A stretch of DNA of 64,000 bases from contig JAJEKB010018150.1 in assembly GCA_022393335.1 (NCBI GenBank), positions 1 through 64,000 on the forward strand, in the 5' to 3' direction. This DNA comes from Macrotrachela quadricornifera. Its lineage: Eukaryota > Rotifera > Eurotatoria > Philodinida > Philodinidae. The notes beneath the pieces were generated by a model. It did not search any database. It saw only the letters and a program-made list of their open reading frames with translations, and was not told where the DNA came from. Below, piece after piece: positions 37,793-52,046 of this stretch; the first letter of the stretch is position 1, and the number at the start of each line of letters is the position of its first letter. The translations under genes were made by a program, and so were the position numbers.

Positions 37793-40700
37793 ATGGTAAG
37801 AGTTAATAATGAATAAATGTTATTTTATCTAAAAAAAATTAATTTTTTTTCTATATTGAAAAGAATCATCCAGCTACATTTCAAGATCGATGGCCACAAA
37901 TGAAACGTGTTGTATTAAAAATTCTTCGGCAAGAACCAACATCTCAAATTGAATGGCAAAATTTATTTACGTACATATTTATTATTATTATTTTGATTAT
38001 TTTTTATTTATTTATTTATTTTTATAGTGATGTATATAGTGTTTCAACTTGGTATCCAGCAAGTGTATCGGAAATATTTACTGAATTATCAAATGAAATC
38101 ACTCGGCATATCAAACAAGCACAAGAAGTTAATAAATATAATTTATCGTTTTTTTTTTTAAGAAATATTAACCATTATTTTCGTATATATTTATTTACTT
38201 TTTCTGACCTCACTGATTGGAATATTCCGAAACGATTTAACGAAAGATCCTTTCTAATTAATGACATTCATTTGAACTAAAACTTTCAGGATATCATAAG
38301 GATCGTGAAATATATTATTAGAGAAAATTTCAGACGAAAATTCGTTATTGTGATGTTTTTCTCGTAGTATCCTGTTCTAGGCTGAACATAACTCAAGAAG
38401 AAAAGCTTATCGGTACCAAACGTTTTAGGTATTTTATACTATAAACTTTACTTATGAGTTTAAATAGAAGTTATCAGTTAGAAAGGTTTGCTTATTAGTT
38501 CGAACTCTGACTATATGCAAGACAAATCGTTTTGAATGATGAAAACATTGCATCAATTCCTATTTAGACAGAATTTGTCCAAATAATAAATCACTATTTG
38601 AAGAATTAATAAGTCTTTTAAAATATTTTGTTCAATAAAAATGATCATTATTTAATCGTTTAAATAATTTTTGGAAATAACTTTTATCATTATAAAAAAC
38701 TACATTCAATTATATTAAATTTTTGATTTGTTTTTCTTCTAGCGTGTTCTACGACATGATGAAGATTCAGCGTATGTATTTTTTAAATCAAACATTTAAT
38801 TATATATTTGTTTTTGTAGTCTTCTTAAAGCATATATACATGAATGGTCAAAATTTTATGAACAATGTGAATATCTACCTAAACCATTTGTTCGTATTGA
38901 AACAAATTCAAATATGTCATCAAATTCAACATGTAATACCGAAAAAACAACACGTAATACTGATCAAGTTCGACAATTAATGCTTGAATCATGGAATAAT
39001 AATATATTTAAAGATATAAAACATCGACTTCAAGTAAAATATAAAATTTATTTTTTTGTTTTATTCATTTATTTTATTTTTAGAATAGTGCAATGAAATT
39101 AGTCCAAGCAGAACGTAATGGTGAATCATTTGATTCTCAGTTAGTTATAGGTGTTCGAGATTCATATGGTAAAGAATTTTTTATATGTTTAAATAAAAGA
39201 AATTTTCTTTTTGTTGTTGTTTTTTAGTCAGTTTAAAAACTGATGATAAAGATAAATATAAAGTTTATATTGAAAATTTTGAACGTGCTTATTTAAATGA
39301 AACAACTCGATTTTATAAACAAAAAGCTGGTCAATATCTTGCTGAACATGGAATACTTTCTTATCTTTATTATGCAGATCAAAAACTTAAAGTCATATTC
39401 TAGAATATTATTATTATATTAATAGATTTTTTTTTGTTGAATTTCTAGGAAGAAGAAAAACGTGCTAGACGTTATTTAGAATCTGTACAAGAATGTAATA
39501 GTGTTCCATTATTAATTCGTCGTTGTGTTGATGTATTTGTTACGGAATTTCGTGAGCAAATTACAAATGAATGTCCAAATTTAATTGAAAATAATGATAT
39601 TGAACGTAAGCAAACAAGTTTTTAAATATTTATTTTTATATACTATTATTTTTTTTTTAAAGGATTACGCCTTGTATTTGTACTTCTTGATCATACAGGA
39701 GATATAAGTTCATTAACACAATCACTTGAATCATTTATTGTTAAACAAGGTCTTGATAATATGTTGAAAAATAGAGATACAATCAAACAAGTTTGTTTAT
39801 TCATTTCTTTAAAAAAAAATATGATATATTGTTTTTTTTTCTCTTTATTAGGATTCTGAAAGTTATGTACAACAATTATTAGATCTTTATCGACAATTTT
39901 CTAATCTTGTTCGTGATGCTTTCCTTAATGATCCAAGATTTCTTACATCTCGTGATAAAGGTTGATTGATTTATATATTTTATTGAAAACTTATTTTATT
40001 TTCTTTTGATTAGCTTTTCAAAAAATTATTAATGATATTTCAGTCTTTCAACTTGATATGCCAGCACGAGCTACCCGAGGGTATAGAAAATTTAAAATAG
40101 ATTTTTATTATAATTTTTTTTTTATTATATTTTATAGAACAACTCGAACGACTCTTGCAGAATCACGTTGTCCTGAATTATTAGCACAATATTGTGATAT
40201 ACTTTTACGTAAAGGTACATCAACACATAAAAAATATTCATCAGAAGAAATTGAAATAAAAATTAAAGATGTCGTAAGAAAATAATTCATTATTTTTTTG
40301 TTTTTTTTGTTAATTTTATTTTTATTTTATTTAGTTATTATTATTAAAATATGTACAAAATAAAGATGTTTTTATGAGATTTTATAAAGGATCTCTTACA
40401 CGTCGTCTTATTTTGGATACGTCAATCGATAATGAACTTGAAGAAAGCATTGTTATTCAATTAAGAGTATGATATATTTATTATTACATTGATTTCTTTT
40501 TATAAGATTAGTTTTCATACTCCTTTAAAAAAAAGATGGAAGGAATATCAATATATATATATATATGTTTAGATCATTCAGTTCAGCTATTTAATTCGCA
40601 TTTAACAACTGAATATTTCTATTGATTTTAATTGTATATATTTTATATGATTAGTTTTATTTCTTTATTTTGATTTATATTGATAAAATACGGTCTAAAG

Positions 40701-43285
40701 TCGATTATGTAACTGAAGGGGAAAATTTTTCTTATGAATCATTTTGATTACTTATATGAAAAGTATCATGAGTTATCACTTACCATTTAGATCCAGAAAT
40801 TAAACGTGTATACGAAAATATCTTATGTATCTGTAAGATTTCAATACAGATAATCCAGTTAGTTCATGACGAATATCCGCAAAATGATGAATCGCTTTTT
40901 TTCTATGAAAATGTACATAAGTATATGCAATTTTCTGCATTGATACTGAACATTAAAGTCCTAAGATACTATATGCCTTTCTAGATTCTCTGTTATTGAT
41001 ATCCATTGCTTTCTGATAAAAAAGTTTTTCACGACATTTTAATTTTTAATCAGTCTACTCTGCATAATCGGATAAAATATCCAGACATCTTCAGTTGAAG
41101 TTTCAAACACTATGATATATCATCAGTAGACAGAAAAACATTAATTATGCAATACATAGAACATAGAATAGATCCTTGCTTTATCTTTTTAATATGAGAA
41201 CAAAACGAATCTTAAAAAAACTACCGTTGTATATGTAGTATTTTTCTTCTTTACCCTGCATTTCAGTACTTAAAATTTGAATTTGATGTATTGATAAAAG
41301 CACATATCTATAGATATTTTATCTGATTATGTACGGTAGATTGATTAAAAAAATAAAATCTCATGGAAAACATGCTTAGCAGAAGAGGATGAGCACTAAT
41401 AACAAAAGATTTAGAAATGTACATGGATCGCTAAGACTCAGATACTCTGTACTAGTAAAATAAATTGCAAACAATCATCTATATTTCAGCGAAAATGTGA
41501 TTTACCACGTGAGAGAACTTCTCCCGTTAATGATAAGAGATTGGTTTCATTTATTGAAATATATATGCCTCCGTCTCAGTTTCTTTTATGTGAATTACAA
41601 AGACTATTATTCATATAATCATTTGATTTATATCTCAAATATTGTGTATTTGAAGTATAAAGTAAATGATGATGCCAATATAGACTTATAATGTTTCTTA
41701 AATATGTAATCATGATAATTAAGCATCAGTTTTTATTATTTTCTTACTTTATATAAAGTATATTATCTAGTTTCCTAACAATTCTTAAAAGCATAATGTT
41801 GGATAATTTCAAAGCTTTTAAAGATGACATCTCTCATTTTTATGATACTATTACTAGATCAGATAACATCAGCTTATAGTATATCATTTGAAATATTGAT
41901 TAGAGTATATGAAATTCATAGAAACATACTTGGGTAGATATTACTATGTGCTTACATGTATATTAATTCTTATTAAGACTCAGAACTTATGACACATTTT
42001 TATACACTGAAACTTTGTTAGAATAGTCGAGGAAATTATTAGTGATATGAATTTTAGATCTGTCATTTTACTATTGATCAATCGAATTGATTTCATCTTA
42101 AGATTTATAATATTGTCTGTATTAAAAAACATGTCATTTTCTTCTGTCTATATGTTAATGAATTATTCCTTTCATATACATGTGAATAATATCAACTTAG
42201 AATAGATAGATTGATGATTTTTTGATTAAATAAATCTATAAAAATATAATTTTTTCACAGGATGTTGGTATGCCAGCTGAATTTATAATAAAATTACAAC
42301 AAATGTTTAAAGATCTTAAATTAAATCGTGATATGAACGAAGAATTTCGAACAGTATGTCCATCATCACGTAATAATAATACAATGATGGGTAAATTCTA
42401 ACTAATATTTTTGAATTATTTGAAATTTATCTTTTCAAAAAACAAAATTCATTTCTTTAGATTCATTTTCATTTAAAATTCTAAGTGCTGCTGCATGGCC
42501 GCATCCAGGTGATAAAATTGATGTATCATTACCAGCACAAATTGAAGATGTTCTACCAGAAATTGAAGAATTTTATAAAAAAAAACATTCAGGAAGAAAA
42601 TTAACTTGGTACCATACAGTATCAAATGGACAAGTAATTAATAAAAAAAAAAAGTTTTATTTTTATCTTTTCGTTTTTGTTTTAGTTAACATTTACTTCT
42701 AAAAATGGTAAATATGATTTAGATGTATCAACATTACAAGCATCAATACTTTTTGCATGGAATCATCGACCATTAAATAAATTAACATTTAGTGAAATAA
42801 AATTAGCAACAAATATACCAGAAATTGAATTAAAAAAAACTTTATGGTCATTAATATCATTTGCTAAATTAAAACAACAATTAATATGTTATGAACCACA
42901 TGTTGAATCATATCAAGATCTTAGTGAAATAAGTTTATTTTGGATAAATTATGATTTTACTATAATACGTGCAGGAAAAGTTCAAACACGTGGTCATATT
43001 AATATGATACAACGTCTTCAATTAAATACAGAAAAAGGACGTGAAGAAGAAAATGAAGAAATTATGTTTTTACGTGGTGAACGTACAAAAGAAGCTATTG
43101 TACAAATAATGAAAACACGACAACGTATGAATAATGCTCAATTACAAACAGAATTAATTGAAATACTTAAAAATATGTTTGTACCATCAAAAAAATTAAT
43201 TAAAGAAATGATTGAGTGGTTAATTGATCATCGATATATGGCTAGATCAGACACAAATATATCAGAATATGTTTATGTAGCTTGA
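37793..43285 (+). CDS. CUL5: Cullin-5, E3 ubiquitin ligase scaffold
   Basis: Sixteen exons: 37793-37795, 37864-37970, 38028-38127, 38743-38771, 38820-39033, 39084-39168, 39228-39391, 39449-39605, 39663-39790, 39852-39960, 40014-40080, 40138-40273, 40335-40466, 42261-42390, 42461-42633 and 42686-43285; 777 residues against about 780 in vertebrate CUL5. The N-terminal repeats contain VLKILRQEP and LLKAYIHEWSKFYEQC. CUL5-type landmarks include SAMKLVQAERNGESFDSQLV, EEEKRARRYLES, the cullin-homology segment VQNKDVFMRFYKGSLTRRLI and the neddylation site Lys721 in IVQIMKTRQRM. The C-terminal winged helix ends YVYVA. It scaffolds RBX2, Elongin B/C and SOCS-box receptors. The first coding exon carries only ATG before GTAAGA, which is the least certain part. 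Intron 13 is unusually long (1.8 kb). Confidence 0.96.
40772..40984 (+). pseudogene. Coding-like remnant inside CUL5 intron 13
   Basis: A stop-to-stop open frame of about 70 codons without ATG. It reads like protein (LDPEIKRVYENILCIC, then LVHDEYPQNDESLFF) in a region that is otherwise intron. It may be a decayed mobile-element or gene fragment that enlarged this intron. I do not recognise it. Confidence 0.25.
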
Positions 43286-44593
43286 AGAAAAGATTTTCTT
43301 GTATAATATAATCTATCGTGAATCATTTTCTTTTCTAGGCAAATGTTTTCTTTTTTTTTTAAATATTAACTGTGATAAAATGACTTTTCTTTTTTTTTTT
43401 TCTTTTTTTTCTTTGATAGAGTTTCTTTTTTCTTTTATCTATTTCATCTCTCTCACTTTTTCTTTTGTCATTTCCGGTTCGAAAATATTTCTATGTACGT
43501 ATATAGCAGCATGAAGAATGATCTTTTATTGTCTCTTATATGTTTCTTCTTTTATGTAAATTCACAATTACCAAAATGAAAATAAAACAGATTTATGTAA
43601 TAATAATTATTTTTATACATTTTATTATTAAGTATATAGAAGAATTTTATTCCATGAACAAATTAAATATTTATCGAATAGATCGATTATTTGATAAATA
43701 ATTCTAAACGATATAGAAAAAAATTCTTTAGAAAGTAAAATAGTTAGGATTGATCAAAAGTGAGAAACTAAATATGCTATATATTGTGGAGCCTTTTTTA
43801 AAAGTATCGAATGGTGTATAGTAAGTTCTGTTTTCATAAAATTTTGAAGGAACTAGAGTCAATTGACTTATAGATGACTACACAATCAGAACTATACTCT
43901 CATCCAAGCGCGATAGGTTATTGAATATTATGATTCTCGGTATTAGTCGAAAATACCTGTAAAATATTGTTCCATACATAGAATTTTGACGGGCTACAAC
44001 TTTACCCTTGTAGCATCTCTACATACATTGTCAGTATGAATATGGATGTCTGTTCGTCTATCAATAAATTGACTCTAGATCTTTCAACGTCTTATGAAAG
44101 TAGAATTTTCTACATATCATTCAGCGCGCCTTAAAAGGCTCTACAATAGAACATATTTGATTTTTCACTTCTGAATTGGTTACCTTATCCAATAAGATCG
44201 TTTCAACTCCGTTCTACGAGCTTTCAGTCAACTCTTAATTATTTAAAAAAGTTTATCATGAAAGCATGTTGTGATAGAAGTGATTATAATTATAATTTTA
44301 AATTCTTTACTATCGAACCAAAGATTTGAGAAGTTTTGTGATTCTAACCATATGATAAATTTGTTGTTATACAAATTTTTTAAGATAAAATAATGTATGC
44401 TATTAAGTGATTAACATTTATTATTATTCAGATATCGTCTTGATATCTGAAAAATGATTAATGATGTTTATTAGGTTTTTTTTTACATGCAAATGAAATA
44501 AAATACAAGTGTGACTGAACATTTTTATTATAGCACAATTGAGCAGAAAAAAAACGAAAATTAACAGGCACTTTATTTTTTTAGTTATTTTAT
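43286..44593. other. Intergenic between converging CUL5 and CCP1
   Basis: 1.3 kb containing both 3' UTRs. A possible CUL5 poly(A) signal (AAAATAAAAC) lies at about 43,578. The middle part, 43,740-44,300, is less AT-rich and may be a worn repeat. No gene seen. Confidence 0.45.
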
Positions 44594-47500
44594 TTAACGA
44601 TCACCACCGTCTGTTGATGATAATGATGAACTACTAGATGATGATGATGAAGAAACTGTTGAAGAACTTCGTCGTTTTTCATCTCCATTAGTCACACTAA
44701 AAATAGACCAAAAGAAGAAAAAAAACATGTTTATATGAAATAAATGGATTATATCTAACCATTTATCTCGTGAATAATTATCATTTGTAACAAATAATTC
44801 TTCAAATGGAACAACAATTTCTGTTGATTTTAATTCTTGATCAGCAAGTTTAACTAAAACTTGACAAAAATCATGACCAATTATTTGTAATGTTGATAGT
44901 TGAATTTGTAAACCCTAAAAAATAAATATTTCAAATAAAAAAAGGATAAATTTTTATTTATATTTTATTTAAAAATATTAACTTTATATAAACCAATATC
45001 AAAACCACTATATGTTGCTTCCATTGTATATGCTAAATCAATTTTAAATTCGTCCCAAACAACAATACGTGCACAACCTTCTTTTTGTTTTCTCATTGTA
45101 AATAAACAACTTTGTAATGCAAAACCTGGTATACCAGTAAATAATTTTGGAAATAATTTTGTTATTGTTGAACGACCTATAGCTGGACCAAGAAAATGAA
45201 GACGGGGATCATTACCATAAAAGAAAAAATTTTTCTGTCGAGAATGACCGTGAAAATCACAAAAAAGCTAAAATTAAAAAAAGAAAATTTAACAAATTAA
45301 AATAAAATGAATTCATAATATACTGATATCGGTCGAGAACAACACATTGATAAATAAGCTATTAAACCTTTAGTATGATAAATTGTTGGAAATAATGTAG
45401 AATTAGGAGATGACCATTGACGATTTAGATCTTTAGTAGCTAATGAACAACGTTGACTAAATAAGAAAATAAAAAATTATTTTTGGATCACGATTATAGT
45501 AGAAGAAAAAATTTCAAAAAAAAAATCAGTAATAACTCATTTAATTAACGATTTCAATTTATTAATTAATACGAGAAATATTCTGAAATTCTAAAAAATT
45601 AAAAGTCATATGTAATTTCTATGCAGTTTTTTAACATAATCATAAGAATTTGAAACCAAGAAAGGGTTTTGTTTTGATACGAACTTCACTACTATGACAT
45701 ATCAACATCGGGCTATTTTAGCCTTTCATAGTTGTCCTGGAGGCCGCCTGAACTGATAGAAAATTACAAAAGAATATTTCTATTTTCATCTTCTTTTTGC
45801 TTCATGATTAAAAAACTGCAACTATAATTTTTAACATAATGAGACATTAGGTCTTATTCGTTTTTTTTCTAGGTGAGATACACATTCTATCTACAAATAA
45901 GACAAGTTTGCCACACTTTCTCTTTGATTGGTGATTGACAATTCAAATATATACTTGACAAGAATGATTGAAGTGTAGCTTTGATCAAAAAATAAAATAG
46001 TAAAATTCACATTGTATAAAGAAAATGTGAGCCATTACTCATTATAATGAATGGACAAGCGAATCGAAACGAATTTATTCGAAAAACAATTGAGAGAGAA
46101 CAGATGATAAGTTTAGCAAGACAAATGAAAAAAGTCTATAATTCTGTAGATTAGAGAAAGGAAACATTTGTTTCAAAATATTTCATTCTGATAATAGTTA
46201 GTTTATTTTTGATATATTCTTAGATCAAATATCTCAACAATTATCATTGTTCATTTATTAGATGATTTTATCGATCTCCAATTAATGTAAAGTTGAAGAA
46301 TTTTCTTTCTGTTAGATTTTTAAATGATAAACCGAAGTTTTTGAGACGAATTAAATTTCAAATATTAATTGAAAAATATGAATATTTTATAATTTATTTT
46401 TCGAATGTATTCTAATCTAATTATGAAAAACTGTATATCAGATTATTTTTGCCTTGAAGGGAAAACAAATATCGGCAATTTATTATCAATTTTAAAGATA
46501 TGCATTGAAATTTCCTTCAAACTTACCATCCATTAATAACACCATCTGGATTAAGCATTGGAATGATCTAAAGAAAAATTTTCAAATTTTATACAAAATA
46601 AATATATTTTAATAAAATATACTTTAAAAATAAATCTATCACGTAAAATTCGTGCTGTTGGTTGATCACTTAATAAATAATCAATAATACCTTTCATAAC
46701 CCATGATGCATTTGATTCACCTGGATGAACACGTGCTGTTAATATAACATATGATCTTTCATCTTAAATAAATAAAAAAAAAAAATTATGGCTTTTTTAA
46801 GATAAAATTTTATTAAATTATTTACGTATTGGAATTGTCTGTTTTTCATTTTGATAAAAATCATTTTGATTAAAAAAATTTGTTATTGTTAATAAAGGAC
46901 AATCATTTCCAGATAATGTTTTACAAAGTACTTGTTGTCGAAAATAAACATTTGATCGATCATATGTATTTGTCCAATTAGCTAAATCCGTCTAAATATA
47001 AATAATATATTTCAATAAATTTATCAAAACAAAATTCAAAAAAATTTTCTTTACCATTAATGTTGTATATGTATATGGATAATGATAAGCTATATAACAA
47101 ATATCATTCTCATATGTAAAACGTATATTAAATGTTAATGTATAATAAATTTTCTTTTTTTTTCCATATGTATTTTTATAATAAGAAATTTTTTCACCTA
47201 TTCGACGCCAATATGGTTTACCATTAAGTGCATCACGAACACTAAACATAACTGGTTGCATACCGGCATTAAATTGACTATTTAATTTTTCAAAATTAAT
47301 TATATTAAAACGATATGTTAGATCATGACGCATATTTGATACTTCAAAATAGAACCATTGATGATAACGAAATGTATTTATATCTGGTCGAAGAATTAAA
47401 TCATATTCTTCTTCCGTAATCTATTTAAAACAAATAAATAAATTAAAAATTAAAAAAAAAATTTTTTTTTACTTGAATTGCTTTTCTTAAATTAGCACAT

Positions 47501-50500
47501 TCAAATTGAGAATCAAATAGAAGATGATCAATACTTGATCGACTTTGACATCTATATAAAATTAAAATAAGTTATTAATAATATTTTTATTTGTATGATA
47601 TATAAATTATACCTTTGTTCATCATCATTATTTAATGTAGTTATAGTTGAACGATTAACAATTGAATCAAAATCATATACTGTTCGATTAAAAATTGATG
47701 GTGGATAAAGAATTCGACGAATATCTCCAAGTAATGTTGTTCTAAGAAAACAGAAAATAAAAACAAATATTCAAAATAAATTTCTATAATCTTACCGAGT
47801 ACATCGTTCATCAGATTTTTGCATTGGTTCATGTTTTGGATAAGATAAAGCATTAAAGGCATCCGGATAGGCAAGTTTAGTAAAGCTAAAAAAAAATTAT
47901 TTATTTATTTCTTTTGAAAGAGTTTTGTATTTTTATACCGATAGGCACTTTTAGTAGATTTAGCAAGAATTGAATATGTTTGAAAATATAAGTTTGATGG
48001 CATACGCCAATAAGAAAATGTCGATTGTTCAGTTAGTGATGTTAATGATGCTGGTAAAGTATTTTGAAATAATCTTGAAAGTAAACATTCTGTACGTGGA
48101 TCAACAATAGTTTGTGCCATTTTTGAACGAAGCTATAAGAAGTACTATGATTAAAATATAATTAGAAAAGTTTTATCTATCTACCATATGAACTGCATCA
48201 GCCATTTCATCAAAAAATCGTTCATAAGTTGTAGATAAATCAATTGCATCACGCTAAAAAAAATTATATGATAAAATATTATTAACATAAATCAAAACTC
48301 TTACAATAGTTGGTTCACCATTTGGTAATGGAACAGAAGAATTTGATAAATTTTCTTTATTCGAACGATCATCTTCATCATCATCATCATCTTCTTCATC
48401 ATCATCATCTGATTTTCCGCTATCTATTAAATAAAAATTAAATCAAATAAAAATAATTTGTAATATATACCATCATCATCATCAAGTTCTTCATCTTCAA
48501 CAAGACGAATACCAGTTTCTTCAGCTTCATCAAGTTCATTTTCTTCAACTGTTGATATATGACGATGTTTATTTCCATTTATATTCGATTTTTTCTTTGA
48601 TAATGCTGGTTGTTCAATTGATTTTTTTTCTGATCTTGTACTTTTCGAAGATTTTGGTCGACATGGTAATGTTGCTGTAGATTTTGATGCTGATGATGCT
48701 CGTGCTGTTGATGAACTTAAAGATGATTTAGGTCGAATACGTTGTTCCGTATTATTTGAATTTCTTTCATTCGATGGAACTGCTGATTTACATTTTTCAC
48801 GCATATCGTCAAGATCTTTAATTATTTGTGGATCTAATTACAATAATAAATTTAAAAAAAAAAATAAAAAATAAAAATAATAAATCTATTAATACCAGCA
48901 ATAAGTAATTCATTCGAAACAATATAATCATAACCTTGTGGTAAAGCATATCTTATTGGACTAAATACAGTATTAATAGGTAATTGTTGTTTTGGACAAC
49001 AATGAAGCATAACTTGACAAGATAAATCCAAAAATGTACAAAAATTATCATTGGGTAATACATTCATTGCTAATTCATATAATAAATAAAAACCATTAGC
49101 TTCTAAAAATTGAAGACGACCAGCTTCTATAAAATTTTATTAAAATAATTTAAATAAAGGAAAAAAAAAGAAGTATTTAATATACTTGATTTAACTAAAT
49201 TTAAGAGCACTTTAAGAAGACCTTCTTTAATTTTAATTGTTCGTATACGACTTGGTCCTTGAGATTTATCCATTAAAAAAGTTACAGCTAATATATCACG
49301 AACAATTGTTGTTGATGTTGCACGTGCTGCTAATTTTTCTAATCAAAAAAATAAATTATTAAATAAATTTTTTTTTCTTCTTATTTTACTAGTTTGAGTT
49401 AAATATCGAACAACAGTAATAGATAATTTTTGTAATTTAGCATGACGTCGATCAAGTGTTAATGCTAAACGAAGTAAAGATTGTAAACCAGATGCTCGAC
49501 ATATGGCAGAAGCAGTGATTACTATTAAAATAAATATTATTCAAGATTTTTCTTTTAAAATTTAATAAATAAAAAAATAATTTAACCATTTTTTGCATAG
49601 ATTTTTAAAAGAGTTAAAATTACTGGACAAATTTTTGCATTATAACTATATATACGTAATAAACCAATTGTACATCCTATAGTTTTAAATAGACGAGCTT
49701 TTAATGCAAGACGTTTATCTATAAGAATATATTAAAAGAAATAATTTCTTTTTGTGTTTTTATATAAATTACAAACCATGATGTCCAATAATTGCTAAAA
49801 TTTGATGAATTTGAAGTGAAATATCTTGACCTAAACCACGATCATCAGCAACAGCACGAAGATTATTTAATAAGAAACTGGAAACATCATTTTTTATTAA
49901 AGCTTTAACTAAAGGTCGACGTGATTCTTCAAGATAAAAAGAAAAGAAATATTTTATCAATTTTCATAGTAGTAATCAATATGGTATGATTTACTTCTAA
50001 ATTCTGAATGATGTTTTCAGATATCCAAAGATAAATATTTTCTTAGATGAGAAAATAATTCTAATTAAAAAATTATAGATTTTTAAGAACATTTCTCTCT
50101 TTTTGATTATACTGTAGTTTAATCTACTAGATATATTTTAAAAATCTAAAATCCATTATTTATTTGAATAAAAATTTGAAATTTTTCTTTCTTTTTATAT
50201 GAATACTTCTATCGAATTAGAATGTATATGTTTGATTTTAGTTATCATCCAAAAAAAATTTCAGTTACTCGTAGTAAGAAGTATCCGAGAAGTTTGATCT
50301 AGTCATTCTTCAGAAATTCTGAGAAGAGTAGGAGTACTCCTATCATCATTAATCAATGTCAATACTTTTATTTCTTTATCTTTCTATAAATATAATCATT
50401 AAAAATGCAAAATAGTATAAATGATTATTTGTCTAATATACATACTCTTATCACAATCGAGTATTTCTCTTATCATATTAAGTATTTGAGATAGAAATTC

Positions 50501-52046
50501 AAAATCATCGGGATAATTATTCAGTGAAAGTAAAAGATCAACAATAACATTTGCATATTTTGAAATTAATTCAGCATTTGGTTTTTCTTATAAAATAAAT
50601 AGAATAAAAAAGATAATTATAATTTACATTAAATTTTAATAATTACCTGCATAAAAATGTTGATTAATTTTTCGTACAGCATAACGTATATCTTCTCTAT
50701 TATCTGATGTTGATGCTTTATCACGTGCTAATACTTGACTAATACGTGTAAACCATGAATCAATTCTATATTAATAAAAATATACGCGCTTATATCAATT
50801 TTTATTTTAGTAAATACGAAAATTATGCGAATATTAATCTATATATTTGTCTTTTGTTTTATTTTTATTAATATTTTACAAATAACATGTGCATTTGATT
50901 TACTTCATATGTTACGTCGAGCTATTGGAATTACTAATGAACCAGAAAAATATCAAATAAAATCATCAACAACTGAATATGATTTTAAAATTAAACCAAA
51001 CATTCGAAAACATCATTTTATTAAAGATTTTGATTATTTAGATAAAAGATATCAAAGATTAATAGACGATGATATATGTCATTGTTGTTCATAACGAAAT
51101 TTAAAAGAAAATAAATGAATCAATTACTTTAACGTATAAAGAATATTTTCAAAGTTTTTTTAGTACATCTTTACTATCTAACTCAGCTTTATTATTTAAT
51201 ATTTTTTCTATAATTGATAGGACTATTTACAGAGTTTTTATTTATAGGAATAAATTTTAAAAGCACTGTATAAAGGTATCATTTCTAGCTGAATTACAAT
51301 GATTTGCCGGGTTTTTTCCTCTTTAAATTATTCGATCTTTAATAGTTTTTTCTATAGATATTTGTCTTGGTATATTTCCATAAAAAAGATATCCTGTAGT
51401 ACTAAATCTAGTAACTATGTAATTCATAAGATCAGTCGACCTCTTCAAAACCTTTGATTATCGAACTTATTGATCCGCTTAGAAGCGAATTGTTTTCAAT
51501 AAATGTGCTGATGCCCTATAATGCTAAAAAATTACGTCTTAATAATTTATTCTATTTGCAAAATCAAATAAAGGAAGGTTCGAAGCTTGTCTAAGTTATT
51601 TTATTGTTTAACCATTGAATCATTCATAAAGTAAGTTAATTATCAGTTTTCTTCACATTATATATCACGCAATAAATTTTGGTAAATGCACTGCAACTTT
51701 GTAGTGATTCGCAGATCCTTTTGAGTCCGAAGGGCATAATACTTTTCTATATATAGAAAAAATGGTAAATTTTTGTATTACAACTAGAAATAATAGTTTT
51801 AAAGAATAGTTTTGACATTTGTTTATATAAACAAGAGCTCTATATATAGACCTATCAATTACAAAAGCAATATTAGTTCATAAAGTTAATTCAATTAGTA
51901 AAAATATAGAAAAAATATTTTTAAAAGGAACTTTTGAGATATTCTGTATATATACAGATATCAAGTGCTTCGATATAAATATATTAGCGAAGAACAGACA
52001 GAAAAAAAAATGGCAAAATGAAGGTAACATACTTGATGAGAGGCAT
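44594..52046 (-). CDS. AGTPBP1: Cytosolic carboxypeptidase 1 (tubulin deglutamylase)
   Basis: Exons: 52046-52033, 50765-50647, 50586-50446, 49926-49777, 49718-49587, 49521-49390, 49338-49186, 49126-48896, 48833-48471, 48423-48305, 48253-48185, 48132-47939, 47885-47796, 47741-47613, 47551-47473, 47420-47055, 46991-46826, 46762-46623, 46567-46527, 45456-45324, 45267-44983, 44914-44760 and 44696-44594; 1,167 residues in frame. The N-terminal third is armadillo-like helical repeats, followed by an acidic Asp/Glu-rich linker. The CCP domain contains [13 protein letters not shown] and [11 protein letters not shown]. The M14 peptidase domain has zinc ligands His895 and Glu898 (HPGE) and His993 (DFHGH), and catalytic Glu1070 (TMEATYSG). 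It removes side-chain or C-terminal glutamates from tubulin. Exon 1 (14 coding bases, donor GTATGT) is inferred from phase only; the upstream frame is open, so the N-terminus could be longer. Confidence 0.93.
50825..51094 (+). CDS. Small secreted peptide precursor, antisense within CCP1 intron 1
   Basis: Single-exon 89-codon frame. The first 23 residues are a clear signal peptide ([20 protein letters not shown] then TCA). The mature part is [13 protein letters not shown]..., with basic pairs (LRR, DKR) and a C-terminal cluster DDDICHCCS with three Cys. Size, signal peptide and dibasic sites would fit a neuropeptide or other processed secreted peptide, but I recognise no family. It starts 59 bp from CCP1 exon 2 on the opposite strand; if CCP1 exon 1 is at 52,033-52,046 the gene is nested in that intron, otherwise it is a divergent neighbour. 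Confidence 0.6.
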   Translation: MRILIYIFVFCFIFINILQITCAFDLLHMLRRAIGITNEPEKYQIKSSTTEYDFKIKPNIRKHHFIKDFDYLDKRYQRLIDDDICHCCS

